Assembly (NCBI GenBank): GCA_037693485.1
Contig: CM075347.1
Coordinates: forward strand, 148,340,501 to 148,404,500
DNA from: Kitagawia praeruptora
Taxonomy: Eukaryota > Streptophyta > Magnoliopsida > Apiales > Apiaceae
DNA length: 64,000 nt
Direction of reading: 5' to 3'
Every line of letters starts with the position of its first letter. The stretch's first letter is position 1. Shown in pieces: positions 37,061 through 48,993 of the stretch. The notes beneath the pieces are model-generated. The model did not search any database. It had not been told where the DNA came from and was given only the letters and a program-made list of their open reading frames with translations. A program made the position numbers and the translations under genes.

Positions 37061-37638
37061 TTTTAGCCCCAGAATTATAATTTTTTGCCACATTTTATTT
37101 AATTAATTAATTTATTCATTATATATTTATTTCTTTTTTGTTGTTAAATGATTCATTTTATATATTTTTAAAAAATTATATACGAAAACATTTTTTTATT
37201 TCTTGATGTATTAAAATATGTTTAGAAAAGAAATTATTTTAAAAATTTTGTTTAATAATATTTAATAATTATAAAAATAAATACACATCTTAAAATGTTT
37301 TAAAATTTTTAATGAAATATTCACTCTCTAATGGAATATTCTAGATTTTTATTAAAATAATTTTATTATTTTTATCCAAAAAATAAATTTCATGAAAAAA
37401 AAGGTTAAATTTTTTTTAGTAGAAAATATAAAATTTTGTTCATTGCAAAATTAAGGCAACACAATTTCATAGCTACAGCAACATGCAAACACTTTTATTT
37501 TATGCCAACATATTTTTGCTACCTAAGGCAACATTAAAATGATAATGTTGTAATAGCCAAAAATATGCATGGCAAAGGCAACATATGCAAAGGCAACATA
37601 GGCTTTATATGTGGTGGTAGGCCTTTTATGGTGTAGTG
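37061..37638. repeat. CACTA-2 right subterminal region and TIR
   Basis: Very AT-rich, with T and A runs up to about 37440. Then GGCAACA-type words repeat (e.g. ggcaacat near 37522, 37577, 37592) up to the TIR 37617-37638. Confidence 0.8.
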
Positions 37639-40157
37639 ATGTATATCATTTAGGAACATGTATTGCTTCCTGGCATATCCAAAAGCATCTTTGCTCAGTT
37701 CAAAACAAACTGAATTGCCCTCTCTCAGAGCATCCTTTGCCCAAATCCACAACCGCTTCAAAGCAGCTGGATACTTTGCACCCATCTCAAGTACGTACTG
37801 ATCATCAGCATCGAGTTCCACTTGCAAATCCACAATCTTCTTTGACTTCTTACACTCCTTTTTCTTGGTTTTCTAAAATGAAAATAATATATATAAGAGT
37901 GCAGTTTGATCAGGATGATTAATTACGAAAAGTTAAATATGCTAGTATAATTACACAAAACTTTACCTTTCGAGTTAAATCAACCTTTGGAGAACTTATT
38001 GTCTTCCCTCCCCCAATTAAGTATCTAGGCCACGCAACAAATGTTCCTTTGGCTTGTTGCACAGTGGTTATCTCATCTCCAATCGGGAACGGGATACGAA
38101 CATCTCCCTGAATTGCTCTAGTGATGGACACTCTAGCATTCTCTTCACCTAGCGGTACAGAATGAATGGTCTGTACCTGTCCTTCAATAACTGGAACATC
38201 AACAATCGTTGCATAAGCAACGATGTTGGTCAAGGATCCAACTGCCAGTTGAACTTCCTTGTCTTCCTCCAACACTTCAACCTCCTCCACCCCATCACAC
38301 TTGTCCACCATCTTCTCTTCCTTTTCATCCTCGGCAACAACAGCACAGTTGCCCAAATCAACAACCAGCCTAATTTTTTCTGGAACAGCCAGCTGTATAC
38401 CATCGTCACATTCTAACTTCTCCTTTTCTTCAACATCCATCTGAATACCATCTTCAACACCCAACTTCATGTTCTCTTCGACATCCAACTTCTTTTTCAC
38501 ATTATGAGAGACATTAATCTGTGCCAGCCTCTGCGAATTAGAGCAGCTTGCTTGTTGGGAACCAAAAACTGGGCTGGCCCCCATCCGAAGATTTTGTTCA
38601 AGTATCTCAGCTTTAAACTTCTACACTTCCGCTGTCCAATATGCATCTCTCTCTTGAATAAGTTTCGATGCCTCCTCTGCCCAAATTTTTTGTACCCCCT
38701 CCTTTATAATGTCCTCAATAGACCTTTCATCAATAGACCCCCTCATTTTTTTCTTCTGCCTTGGAAGATCAAAATAGACAGCCGGTTTCACATGGATTCC
38801 TTTTCCACGCACTCTTCCTCCATGTTCCGGGTTACCCAACACCTTAGCCAAAATATCATTAACACCATCCTCCACCATACTTCCTTCACTTACTTCCTTC
38901 TTCATCTTCTCCTAAGAAAAGGTCAAAATGGAAGTAGTTAGTAAATCAGATAATCTTGATGAATAATTTTTAAATAAATACAAATCAATAACTTACTATT
39001 TCCTCTGCTTTTTCTCTGACCGCGTCGCTTTTAAAATTTCCAAATTTGTCCTTTCTAGCAAGGACCCATGATGTTGATCGATCATTTGATATATCTGGAT
39101 TAGATTCGGCCTACACGTACAAAAAGATATACTTATCAGGTTCCATGAAATAAATTATATGTCAAAGTATACTTGTCAGGTTCCATGATCACTAACCCAT
39201 TTAATCTCCTTGTTCGCATAGCCTCTACGAGACATGAGATGAGGATAACGATTCTTCGACCGAATGACTACTTGTTTGTCATGATTTGCCTTCGAAAAAA
39301 TAACAGGGAGACTATTACAACAGGTAGATAAATGCTCTAAAACAATTATGTACATCAGTATCTATCTCATGAACTTACTAGAAACTCCTCCGATGTACGA
39401 TCGGCAACAAAAAGATTCCAATGAGACTGTTCAATGAACGAATAATCTGCTGGAGGATAAGCAAGCATTACAGGATCCTCACGATATGGAAGAACATAAT
39501 TCGTTGTTAAGCGAGACTTAAACTCCCTCCATTTTGCTCCAGCGGACTGTAATACCAACTTCTTCGCCGATGATGGTATAGTAAAAGCCATCTACACACA
39601 TAAGATAAAATCGATCAATGTACAATCAATGTATAAAATCGATGTACAAGAAATAAACAACCAGTTACCTTTACGCATTCCCAGAGCTTCTTCTTTGTCT
39701 CTTTCGGCACTTGCAGCCAACTATCATGCCAGATTGGGGCTTTGGTTCTTGCTAGAACCCCAATGTATGATTGCATCTCTGCGGCTTCGTCACCAAAAGG
39801 CTCACCTTTATCATTGAACGACACTATAGGCTTAATCCCCTTTATCTTTCGTTGCACTATTCTGTGCATGGTGACACAGCCATGATTGAGCAATTTTAGT
39901 CCTTGATGGTTAGGTTGCACCGCAGTCTCCTTTCCTTTATCTTTTTGTTTTCTTTTCTTTGACAACGATTTTTTCAAGTTGTCTGAGATCGCCTTCCTTT
40001 TCATGGAAGGCGGGGAAGAACATGATGGGCCAGGGAGATCAACTAGCACAGGGTTTCGTATTGGGGCAGACTGGGTGTGCCCTCTTGGACTGGTGCGCAT
40101 CTTCAATGCGGGACTACGCAGTGGACTCTTTGGCACTGGACTCTTTGAGTGAACCAT

Positions 40158-41046
40158 AATCTATATAAAGAAATAAGTCATATAAATAACACAACTTAAT
40201 CATAAACATTCATATTTGATACAAAATACATGACAAAATAGCTAACAGAATCAGGGTAATTAAAGATCTATAAAGAATCAAATGATGGATTAAAGATTAA
40301 ACTAAGATTAAATCAAAACCCTTAGTCTACTTGTACATGCATCAACAAAACTGAAAGATTAAGTAACAAAGAACATATATCAAAATAAATCATATACATA
40401 ACACAACATAATCATAAACATTCATATTTGATACAAAATACATGACAAAATAGCTAACAGAATCAGGGTAATTAAAAATCTACAAATAATCAAATGATGG
40501 ATTAAAGAAATAAATGATGGATTAAAGATTAAACTAAAAGATTAAATCAAAACCCTAGTCCACGTTTTACTTGTACATGCATCAACAAAACTGAAAGATT
40601 AAGTAACAAAGAACATAAATCAAATTAACGAGAGAGATACCGACGGTTTTGATGGTTTTGATATGCGAATTGAAGCCGATGGTCGATGGTTTTGATGTGC
40701 GAATTGAACGGAAATGGAGAGTTTTGCATAGAGCGAGAGAGAGCTAGAATGTGTCCAGATTTAGTTTCGAGATTGAGAATATTAAGGGGACAGTTTATAA
40801 GGGGAAAAGTGTATTAAAGGGAAAAAGAGTTTGACCAAGTTGGGATAAAGATTGTTTTATGGGACCACGGCTGTGTTTACGGGGGAAAAATCCCGCCTCT
40901 TCTTAATTTACATACTGTTTTTTACACAAATATTTTTAATAATCAAGTTTAATTTCAATTGATTTAATAGTTTTTATTTTTAGAATTATACTTTAGAATT
41001 ATATTTTTAGAATTATTTTTCAAAAAAATTTCATATGCCTAAAATC
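40158..41046. repeat. CACTA-1 intergenic region with a ~210-bp tandem duplication
   Basis: The block starting acacaacttaatcataaaca (about 40189) is repeated from about 40401. Both copies contain gatacaaaatacatgacaaa and acaaaactgaaagattaagt, with small indels. The likely transcription start region of the minus-strand gene follows. No ORF. Confidence 0.75.
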
Positions 41047-42470
41047 ACTAGGTGGCCACATCCGCACGGTCGGATCGTCGAAAAAATGGTTTTAAAAAAT
41101 GGGTTGTTAAGCGGGTTGTACTCTCGTTTGAAGCATTATACTTTAGCGAGATTAATGTTATAAAGTCGTACTTCGAATATTCGTAATTTTTTTGAAAACA
41201 TTTCATATGCCTTAAATCACTAGGTGGCCACATCCGCACGGTCGGATCGTCGAAAAAATGATTTTAAAAAATGGTTTGTTAAGCGGGTTGTACTCTCGTT
41301 TGAAGCATTATACTTTAGCGAGATTAATGTTATAAAGTCGTACTTCGAATATTCGTTATTTTTTTTAAAAAAATTCATATGCCAAAAATCACTAGGTGGC
41401 CACATCCGCACGGTCGGATCGTCGAAAAAATGATTTTAAAAAATGGTTTGTTAAGCGGGTTGTACTCTCGTTTGAAGCATTATACTTTAGCGAGATTAAT
41501 GTTATAAAGTCGTACTTCGAATATTCGTAATTTTTTAAAAAAAATTCATATGCCTAAAATCACTAGGTGGCCACATCCGCACGGTCGGATCATCGAAAAA
41601 ATGATTTTAAAAAATGGTTTGTTAAGCGGGTTGTACTCTCGTTTGAAGCATTATACTTTAGCGAGATTAATGTTATAAAGTCGTACTTCGAATATTCGTA
41701 ATTTTTTTAAAAAAATTTCATATGCCTAAAATCACTAGGTGGCCACATCCGCACGGTCGGATCGTCGAAAAAATGATTTTAAAAAATGGGTTGTTAAGCG
41801 GGTTGTACTCTCGTTTGAAGCATTATACTTTAGCGAGATTAATGTTATAAAGTCGTACTTCGAATATTCGTAATTTTTTAAAAAAAATTTCATATGCCTA
41901 AAATCACTAGGTGGCCACATCCGCACGGTCGGATCGTCGAAAAAATGATTTTAAAAAATGGGTTGTTAAGCGGGTTGTACTCTCGTTTGAAGCATTATAC
42001 TTTAGCGAGATTAATGTTATAAAGTCGTACTTCGAATATTCGTAATTTTTTTAAAAAAATTTCATATGCCTAAAATCACTAGGTGGCCACATCCGCATGG
42101 TCGGATCGTCGAAAAAATGATTTTAAAAAATGGTTTGTTAAGCGGGTTGTACTCTCGTTTGAAGCATTATACTTTAGCGAGATTAATGTTATAAAGTCGT
42201 ACTTCGAATATTCGTAATTTTTTTAAAAAAATTTCATATGCCTAAAATCACTAGGTGGCCACATCTGCACGGTCGGATCGTCGAAAAAATGATTTTAAAA
42301 AATGGGTTGTTAAGCGGGTTGTACTCTCGTTTGAAGCATTATACTTTAGCGAGATTAATGTTATAAAGTCGTACTTCGAATATTCGTAATTTTTTTAAAA
42401 AAATTTCATATGCCTAAAATCACTAGGTGGCCACATCCGCACGGTCGGATCGTCGAAAAAATGATTTTAT
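41047..42470. repeat. Tandem array, nine copies of a 171-172 bp unit
   Basis: The landmark ACTAGGTGGCCACATC begins at 41047, 41219, 41391, 41562, 41734, 41906, 42078, 42250 and 42422, a constant 171-172 bp step. Eight units are complete and the ninth is cut after about 50 bp. Units are nearly identical; differences are single bases and A/T run lengths. Each contains CACGGTCGGATCGTCG and GTACTCTCGTTTGAAGC. The array lies between the two divergent CACTA-1 genes. Minus-strand frames of 63 codons in several units are by-products of the repeat. Confidence 0.97.
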
Positions 42471-43222
42471 ATATAATTTAATCATTATATATAATTTAAG
42501 AAATGTAAATATATTAGTAATTTACATATTTTATTAATTTCAACACTTTCCCTCTTTCCCTTCCCGAAATATTGAAAAACCAGTCTACTTTCCCTCTTTC
42601 CCTTCCCGAAATATTCAACACTTTCCCTCTTTCCCTCTTTCATTTTTCAGTCTACTTTCCCTCTTTCATTTCTCAGTCTGCTTTCCTTTTTCTCCCTTTC
42701 TCAACCGCACACACTCTCCCTCAGTCGATTCAATCAAAACCAGCTTAGGTATTCATTGATTTAGTATCCATAATCGAAAAACAAGTTAATCGAATCGAAA
42801 CCCTAGCTTTCAAAAAGCCAGTCAAGCTTTCAAGGTTTTCTCGCAGCCGTTGTCAGGTGCAATTTGCCGTTGTTTAATTTATTTTGTGGTTCATTTGATG
42901 TTGTTTAATTTATTTAATGGTTCATTTGGCTGTTAAATTATTTGCTTTTGTTAATGAATTTAGTGAATTTACTCCGTTTTATGATTGGACTTAGATTTGT
43001 TTTGCTGTCTGACTTTTGATTCAGTTCACTGCAAAACACCTTGTGTTTCAATTAAATTCACGTTTTCATTCCCATTAAACGGGTTAAAATCTCATGAAGC
43101 TGTTAATTGGTCATTTTGCTATTGTTAGTGAATTTAGTCATAGTGTATTTTGCTGATGACTCTCAATTTATTGAATTTTGTTGTTGGCCAGTTGAGGGTT
43201 GAATTGCAGCATAATTTGGATA
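42471..43222 (+). promoter_or_regulatory. Promoter and 5' leader of the CACTA-1 TnpD gene
   Basis: A pyrimidine-rich stretch (42541-42720) has repeated ACTTTCCCTCTTTCCCTTCC words. A probable leader intron ends in ..AATTGCAG at 43209, 14 bp before the chosen ATG (43223). The short upstream ATG at 43199 lies inside this presumed intron. Confidence 0.5.
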
Positions 43223-46200
43223 ATGGATAGAGCTTGGTTGAGGGCTGATAGAAGAACAAGAGAGTTTCAATTAGGAGTGGAAGAGTTGTTGATGTTTGCA
43301 TTTGAGAACGGGAAAGATGAAAACAAAATATCTTGTCCATGTTTAAAATGTGTGCATAGCAAAAACTGGAACGCGCGGACAGTTAGGGACCATCTCTTTC
43401 TGAATGGTATTGATCCAACCTATACAAACTGGATATGGCACGGTGAGTCACATCCAGTGGAGAGTTCTAGTGCTTCTGAAACCAACATCTCAGAATCTGT
43501 GCATCAACACCCCACTTCAGAAGAAGACGATGTTGATTCTTCTCATTTATATAACCATGTTCAAGGTGAACATATACCCCTTTATCCAGACTGTGAGAGT
43601 TTTACTAAGTTAGAAGCTTTAGTAAGGTTGTATAGCTTGAAAGCAAAGCATGGCATGTTCGATTCTTGCTTCTCCGATATTCTCCTTTTGCTTGGGTCTA
43701 TGCTTCCAGCGGGCAACACTATCCCTTCTACCTTCGGGGAAGCCAAGACAACTTTATGTGCTTTAGGAATGGAGTATGAAAAAATACATGTATGCCCAAA
43801 TGATTGTCTCTTATATCGGGGCCATAGAGATGAAGACGAGACAGTTTGCCGCATATGCCAGGCCTCAAGATGGAAATTGAACAAGCAAGGAGTTGAAATG
43901 GAAGGGTTCCCGCGAAGGTTTTATGGTACTTTCCGTTGATACCACGGTTGAGGGCTTTGTTTAATTCAAGTAAGACTGCAAAGGACTTGACTTGGCACGA
44001 CAGTGGAAGACAAAAGGATGGTAAATTGAGACATCCGGCAGACGCACAAACATGGAAGGAAGTGGACCAGAAGTGGCCAGAGTTTGCTTCAGATTCGAGG
44101 AACCTTAGGTTAGCTCTATCTGCCGATGGATTCAATCCTTTCGGTGGTGTATCCACTGAGTACTCGTGTTGGCCGGTTTTGCTAGCGATTTATAACCTCC
44201 CACCATGGCTTTGTATGAAGCGAAAGTACATTATGTTAAGTTTGTTGATATCCGGACCAACTCAACCGGGGAATGATATTGATGTCTTCCTTCTACCACT
44301 TATAGAAGATCTGCAGAGTTTGTGGCAGGGAAAACAAGTGTATGACGCATATAAGAAGGAGTACTTCGTTCTAAGAGCCATTTTGTTATGGACAATCAGT
44401 GATTATCCTGCACTAGGCAACTTGTCGGGCAACATCATTAAAGGGTATAATGCTTGTACTGTATGTGTTGATCAAACAAAAGCTACCAGGCTTAAAAATT
44501 ATGGTAAGACGGTTATAATGAGGCATCGGAGGTGGTTGCCCCATCATCATCCATATCGAAGGCAAAAGCTAGATTTTGATAACACCGTAGAGAAGCAATC
44601 TGCTCCTGTTCCGTTAACTGGAGAGGAGGTTCTTGAAAGGCTACAACATCTAAAGGGCCATGTCTTTGGAAAGACACAACGCCAGCCTCGATGGAAGAAA
44701 GGTGATGCTCGACCTATTTGGAAGAAAATTTCTATATTCTTCCAACTCGAGTATTGGAAATTTCTCCCGGTTAGGCATGTCCTTGATGTGATGCATATCG
44801 AGAAAAATATATGCGAGGCTTTAACGGGTACCTTGTTAAATATACCAGGGAAGACAAAAGACAGGGAATCTATCCGACTTGATATGGCTGAAATGGGGAT
44901 CAGAACAGAGCTAAGGCCAAAAAATCCAGGAAAGAAAGAGAAGTTGCCGATGGCTTCTTGGAACTTATTGCATACTGAAAAGAAGATTGTCTGCTCATCC
45001 TTACTTGGAATGAAGTTACATGAGGGCTTCTGTTCAAACATTAAGGGTCTAGTATCGATGGAAAATCTTCGCCTTGCTGGAATGAAATCTCATGACTGTC
45101 ATACAATTTTGCATCACTTGCTCCCCATTTCCATTCGGTGAGTACTGCAGAAACAGGTCAGGTATGCTATCATTCGGTTTTGCCAATTCTTTAAATCAAT
45201 TTGCAGTAAAGTAATTGAGGTCGATAAATTGGAAAAACTGCAATCGCACTTGGTAGAAACCTTATGCAAGCTAGAAAAATACCTCCCACCTTCCATATTT
45301 GATGTAATGTTCCATCTTTCACTTCATCTTGTGAGAGAAGTTGAGCTTTGCGGTCCAGTCTTCCTTCGATGGATGTATCCTTTTGAGAGATATATGAAGA
45401 CATTCAAGGCATATGTAAGGAATCGGGCTCGTCCAGAAGGTTGCATCGCTGAGGCATATGTTGCAGAAGAGGCTATTAACTATTTGGAGAACTTGAAAGA
45501 AGCTACTGTTGGATTGCCCAAAAATACTCGGGATAAGAACGGAAAAAGTAGGCCCTTATCTGGTGCAACAATGATAACACCGAGCAGCAATGACCTGCAC
45601 CTAGCACATTTGTGTCTTCTCCATAATAGTAATGTTGTAAGGCCATATTTTGAGTAAGCAACTCTATTAGTTTTCTTAAGTCTTATTTTCTGCAGTTCTG
45701 ATTTTTCTTATGTCTTATTTTCTGCATTTCATAATTTTTTTGTCTTATTTTTCTTATGTCTTATGACGTGTAGTCAACACATGGCTGATTTAATGACAAG
45801 ATATCCACGGCATAAAAGTGATGAAGTGTGGCTAAAGAACAAGGAAAATGAAAACTTCCCTAAATGGTTTCAACAGAAGGTACTGTATTCTACCATGTTA
45901 TTGTACAAATTGCAGAAAATATTTTGAGATTATGATGTGTTTTAGGACTGTTACCATGTAGAATAATTCTGTTATCATTAAGTATTGCCAGGTTGCAGCA
46001 GAATTGCTTGTTCAAAATAATCAGTTGAATACGGAGTTAGTGTGGATTGTAGCAGGCCCCAACAAATGCGTGCCTACATTCAGTGGCTACAGAATCAATG
46101 GTGTTACGTATAGCACCAAAGATCGTGATGATCAACGTCAAGTTCAGTGCAGCGGTGTCTCTGTAGATGCCGATACAATGGTTGTGCACCAAAAGGATAA

Positions 46201-46624
46201 AAACATTCAGCGTACATCATATACGTATTATGGAGTTATTTGCTCTATATGGGAGTTGGACTATAGCAAATTTAGGGTCCCTGTTTTTCGTTGCAATTGG
46301 GCGGATACGAATAAAGGGATAAAGGTTGATGACTTGGGATATACATTAGTTAATTTAAATAAGTTAGGCTTTTTAAATGATCCATTTGTGTTAGGAAATC
46401 ATGTTAATCAAGTTTGTTATATTGTTGATCCTCTTGACAAATTTTGGTCAATGGTGTTGAAATTACCTAGTAAGGCATACCATGAGGATAGTGACGATGA
46501 AAAGGTGGGATCGGTTGAAATTGAACTTGAGAATGAGATGGATGTGACAATGTTTCCCAGTGTTGATGTAGAGGAAGAAAGTACTAGTTACATTCGAGAA
46601 GAAGAATGGATTCAACTACCATGA
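43223..46624 (+). pseudogene. CACTA-1 TnpD/Tnp2-type transposase (one frameshift, one nonsense codon)
   Basis: Starts MDRAWLRADRR, the usual Tnp2 start. The Transpos_assoc zinc-type domain is at about residues 1-75 (CPCLKCVHSKNW, VRDHLFLNGID). The Transposase_21 catalytic region has NDCLLYRGHRDEDETVC, then WHDSGRQKDGKLRHPADAQ, RLALSADGFNPFG, LISGPTQPGNDIDVFL. A DUF4218-type part (PSIFDVMFHLSLHLVREVEL) and a DUF4216-type part (YYGVICSIWELDY, NWADTNKGIKVDDLGY) follow. Introns: 45654-45773 and 45880-45991. A one-base loss near 43905 shifts the frame before LIPRLRALFNSSKTA. TGA at 45139-45141 interrupts between ISIR and VLQKQVRYA. It cuts and pastes CACTA ends when intact. Confidence 0.9.
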
Positions 46625-47277
46625 TGTATTAATTTAGTTTGTTGAATGTACATTGAATTTATTTGATATGGTTTGTTGATAAACCAGTGTTGGTAAGATT
46701 GATCTTGGTTGTATTTATTCATGTTCTGTTGGGGTGATCATCTTGTACTGTTCTTTTTTTTTAACATATTTTACTTTCAGACAACGGTTTTCAACAATTG
46801 TGTAAAGGTTTCTAACAACCCGTTGTATGTCTTGGGTTGTTATACCGTTTGCCCTGTTTTCTACTTGCCATGTTTTCCTCTATTACCTTATGTGCCCTGT
46901 TTTCAGTTTTTTTCGAAAATATGCTGTATAAGTGGCAACAGTTTGTAGGCATTCTTTATGTCCATGTGAAACAACAGTTTGACATTGTCTATGTCCATAT
47001 GACACAACATATTTATTTTATAGAAAACAATTGTCTACGACTATGTGAGACAACATGTTTTTAGTTTCGGAAAAACCATTATGTTCTTTTGTGTCTGACA
47101 ACGGGTTTTTAAGCATTAAACAACAGTTCATTTTTTGTGAAAAACCATTGTCCATGTATTCGTTACACAACAGTTTTTTGAGTTTCACAAATACCAGTTG
47201 TATGAGTTTTTCGGACCATGCTTTTTCGGTAATCCGTTGTCTATAAAGTGTTGTCTGATTCATATTCTGGTGTAGTG
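46625..47277. repeat. CACTA-1 3' UTR, right subterminal repeats and TIR
   Basis: From about 46780 to 47260 the words ACAACGGTTTT, CAACAGTTT, CCGTTGT and TTGTCTATG recur in both orientations, mirroring the left end. The TIR is 47250-47277. Confidence 0.8.
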
Positions 47278-47463
47278 ATATCAATATACATACAGATTAT
47301 ATGATCATCATATGATCATCCCAATCATCATTAACATACAGTTTATACATATATATCAAAATCAACGCATCATACATGACAATCATCAAACATGCTCGTA
47401 CATATATCAAAACTGTAACATATAACCGAATTAAAAAGTTTTTGCAAGTAGCTCTGATGCCAT
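47278..47463 (-). other. Proximal leader and primer-binding site of element B
   Basis: The leader resumes with the ATA target duplication. The primer site is 47451-47463, minus strand TGGCATCAGAGC, one base different from the usual iMet site TGGTATCAGAGC and identical in element D. Confidence 0.88.
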
Positions 47464-48993
47464 TGAAGGGTTTCGAGCATCAAACGCAGCGGAAAATTAA
47501 AACAAAAAACAATAATTATCGAAACCCTACCGCAGGATCCATGCAAAAACATGATATTTAATTCGGAGATTGATGATTTACCTTAAAGAAGCTTTACGAT
47601 TGTATGTATAATGGAGATCCAAGCTTTCACGATCGTTGAGTGCTCCTCTTCGAAGCCTCCTCTACGGTATCCACACGAACACTCCGAGAACGATTCTTGA
47701 TTGGAAGGGAGGTACTAGCCTCCAATGAAAATATGAGATCTTCTTTTTAGGTTTTGGTTCAAGCGGCTGGGGATTATTTTTGTGTATAAAATTTATTACC
47801 TTCTTTACCTATCATCATATATTTATATGATAGTGTAAGGTAAAAGCCCAACTAAAAACCTAGCCCAAGTTTGATTAATTAAATAATAGAATCAAATCCT
47901 ATTATTTAAATAAATAATAATTAAGTCATACTTAATTATTAAAATCATATCTCATTTGTATTTTATTATATCTTAATTAAGTCTCACTTAATTAATATAA
48001 TAAAATACAACTAATCATTTAATTAATTTAAATTCATAATTTAAATCAATTCTTCCTTAAAATGTTCTATGTGTGTGACCCTGTAGGCTATCATTTAATT
48101 GGCAATAATTTTATTCTCTAATAAAATTATAAACAATGAGCGACATCTAGTAATACATCATTGCTACCCAATTAAATAATAATTAAATCGTGATTCGATA
48201 AAACCTTTTGTAATTAATGTTCCCGTGTAATATTATCCCTTAACCAAATATTATAGATTAAACTCGAGGCATGTTTCATGTCATCCTCTTCATAATTTAA
48301 TCCGGGTTTACTTGATCCATGAGTAGACTATTAAAACAAATCACTATTTGAGCACGGCCATGCATTTTATAGTCTCACTCAATCAAGAGGCTAATAATAT
48401 CTCTCCTATCTGATAGGAGGGTTAAATCCTTTATCTATCATTCATATTTCTCATACGATTCACAATATACCCGATGTCCACTTTTATCATCACCCGGTCA
48501 AAGGTAACTTTTAATGTAGTCAAAGTATATTATCCTCGTATAGATATATAATGATCACAAGTCAAAGGATCATTACACCATTATCACTGTGAGTCTTTCT
48601 TATGACTTTATTAACAAGAAGAATCTCACGGTGGGTCTGTCCAGTGCCATGTACCCTTACATGTACCTATGCTTTGACTTTAGTATCTCCATACTTATAA
48701 CCAATGAGATGTGGTTATCAGTCAACAACATACTAGTCTATTTATGTATTATTATTGTCCTATATAATAATACTCGACTAGGGACCTTTAAGAATATGAT
48801 ATATTATATAATCTCAAGTTCAAGTTAAATACTTTAACTATATAATGTGTATCATTATTCTAAGGACATTTATTATGTTAACAAATATATCGCAGTAATT
48901 AAAGTCAAAATAAATACATTTATTAAATAATCAAATAACATAAAGGTTTATCAAAATAAACAATGTATTGCCTCTAGGGCACCTACACTAACA
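47464..48993 (-). repeat. Right (5') LTR of element B (1530 bp)
   Basis: Same length as the left LTR, starts TGAAGGGTTTCGAG and ends CTACACTAACA, followed by the ATACG target duplication. Confidence 0.95.

Larger units (their letters stand above)
32530..37638. mobile_element. CACTA-2: 5.1-kb non-autonomous Pack-CACTA-like element with captured host exons
   Basis: Left end CACTACACCATAAAAGGCCT and the complement of the right end are identical over 22 bp. The target duplication ATG is at 32527-32529 and 37639-37641. No transposase is present. The subterminal 0.3 kb at each side is dense in GGCAACAT / TGTTGC words. Its first ten TIR bases equal the right TIR of CACTA-1, so CACTA-1-type transposase could act on it (inference). 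The interior holds minus-strand exons from a Lin0512-family gene and a TIM50-like gene behind a promoter-like region. It lies in the protease gene of CACTA-1. Confidence 0.93.
31429..40157 (-). pseudogene. CACTA-1 second gene: Transposase_24-like region followed by Ulp1/C48-type protease, split by CACTA-2
   Basis: A multi-exon minus-strand gene from ATG 40157. Exon 1 (to 39669, donor GTAACT) has a basic Ser/Lys-rich start and the Transposase_24 motif (KPIVSFNDKGEPFGD, IGVLARTKAPIWHDSW). Further exons: 39370-39591 (KWREFKSRLTTNYV, ADRTSEEFL), about 39200-39290 (RSKNRYPHLMSRRGYAN), about 39010-39110, 38621-38905 and 37919-38584 (GTFVAWPRYLI). The protease part runs 37642-37833, 32199-32526 and 31429-32090, with LDPLKRR and, near the end, GQKTDKDCGLFVMRYMK with the probable catalytic Cys. 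It ends with TAA at 31429-31431. CACTA-2 sits in a coding exon (after MFLNDIH), so the gene is broken. The fusion resembles the second gene of many plant CACTA elements. Confidence 0.8.
30647..47277. mobile_element. CACTA-1: 16.6-kb En/Spm-type DNA transposon, inserted in B and carrying CACTA-2
   Basis: Ends in CACTACAGCAAAAAGTG (30647) and, as complement of the right end, CACTACACCAGAATATG. The following bases AATCAGACAAC agree at both ends, giving an imperfect TIR of about 28 bp. Flanked by the 3-bp repeat ATA (30644-30646 and 47278-47280), the CACTA hallmark. It carries two divergent genes: a TnpD/Tnp2 transposase (plus, 43223-46624) and a Transposase_24 plus Ulp1-protease gene (minus, 31429-40157). 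A tandem-repeat array lies between them. Subterminal regions repeat AACGGTTTT / CCGTTGT words. Element D holds the matching unoccupied sequence near 61311. Confidence 0.95.
23884..48993 (-). mobile_element. Ty1/copia retrotransposon B, inserted in element C and split by CACTA-1
   Basis: LTRs of equal length (1530 bp) at 23884-25413 and 47464-48993. The 5-bp target duplication ATACG is at 23879-23883 and 48994-48998. An iMet-type primer site adjoins the right LTR and a polypurine tract adjoins the left one. The internal part carries pol (25428-28440), an internally deleted gag (28481-28954) and a long leader, which CACTA-1 interrupts at 30646/47278. Without CACTA-1 the element is about 8.5 kb. 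It is a relative of D and D', with the same pol type and leader but a different LTR subtype. Long LTRs with this gag type suggest an Angela/TAR-like lineage (low confidence). Confidence 0.94.

Noticed and set aside
41047..42470. Regularly spaced repeats resembling a CRISPR array, with a 63-codon frame in several units
   Set aside because: Units are directly adjacent with no unique spacers, the step is 171-172 bp and the context is a plant transposon. The frames exist only because the unit is repeated.
44547..45041. Minus-strand ORF of 164 codons
   Set aside because: Antisense shadow of the TnpD transposase coding region.
45139..45151. GTGAGTACTGCAG in TnpD read as a tiny intron removing the TGA
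   Set aside because: Thirteen bases is far below any plant intron, and the frame continues unchanged after the TGA, so a nonsense mutation is simpler.
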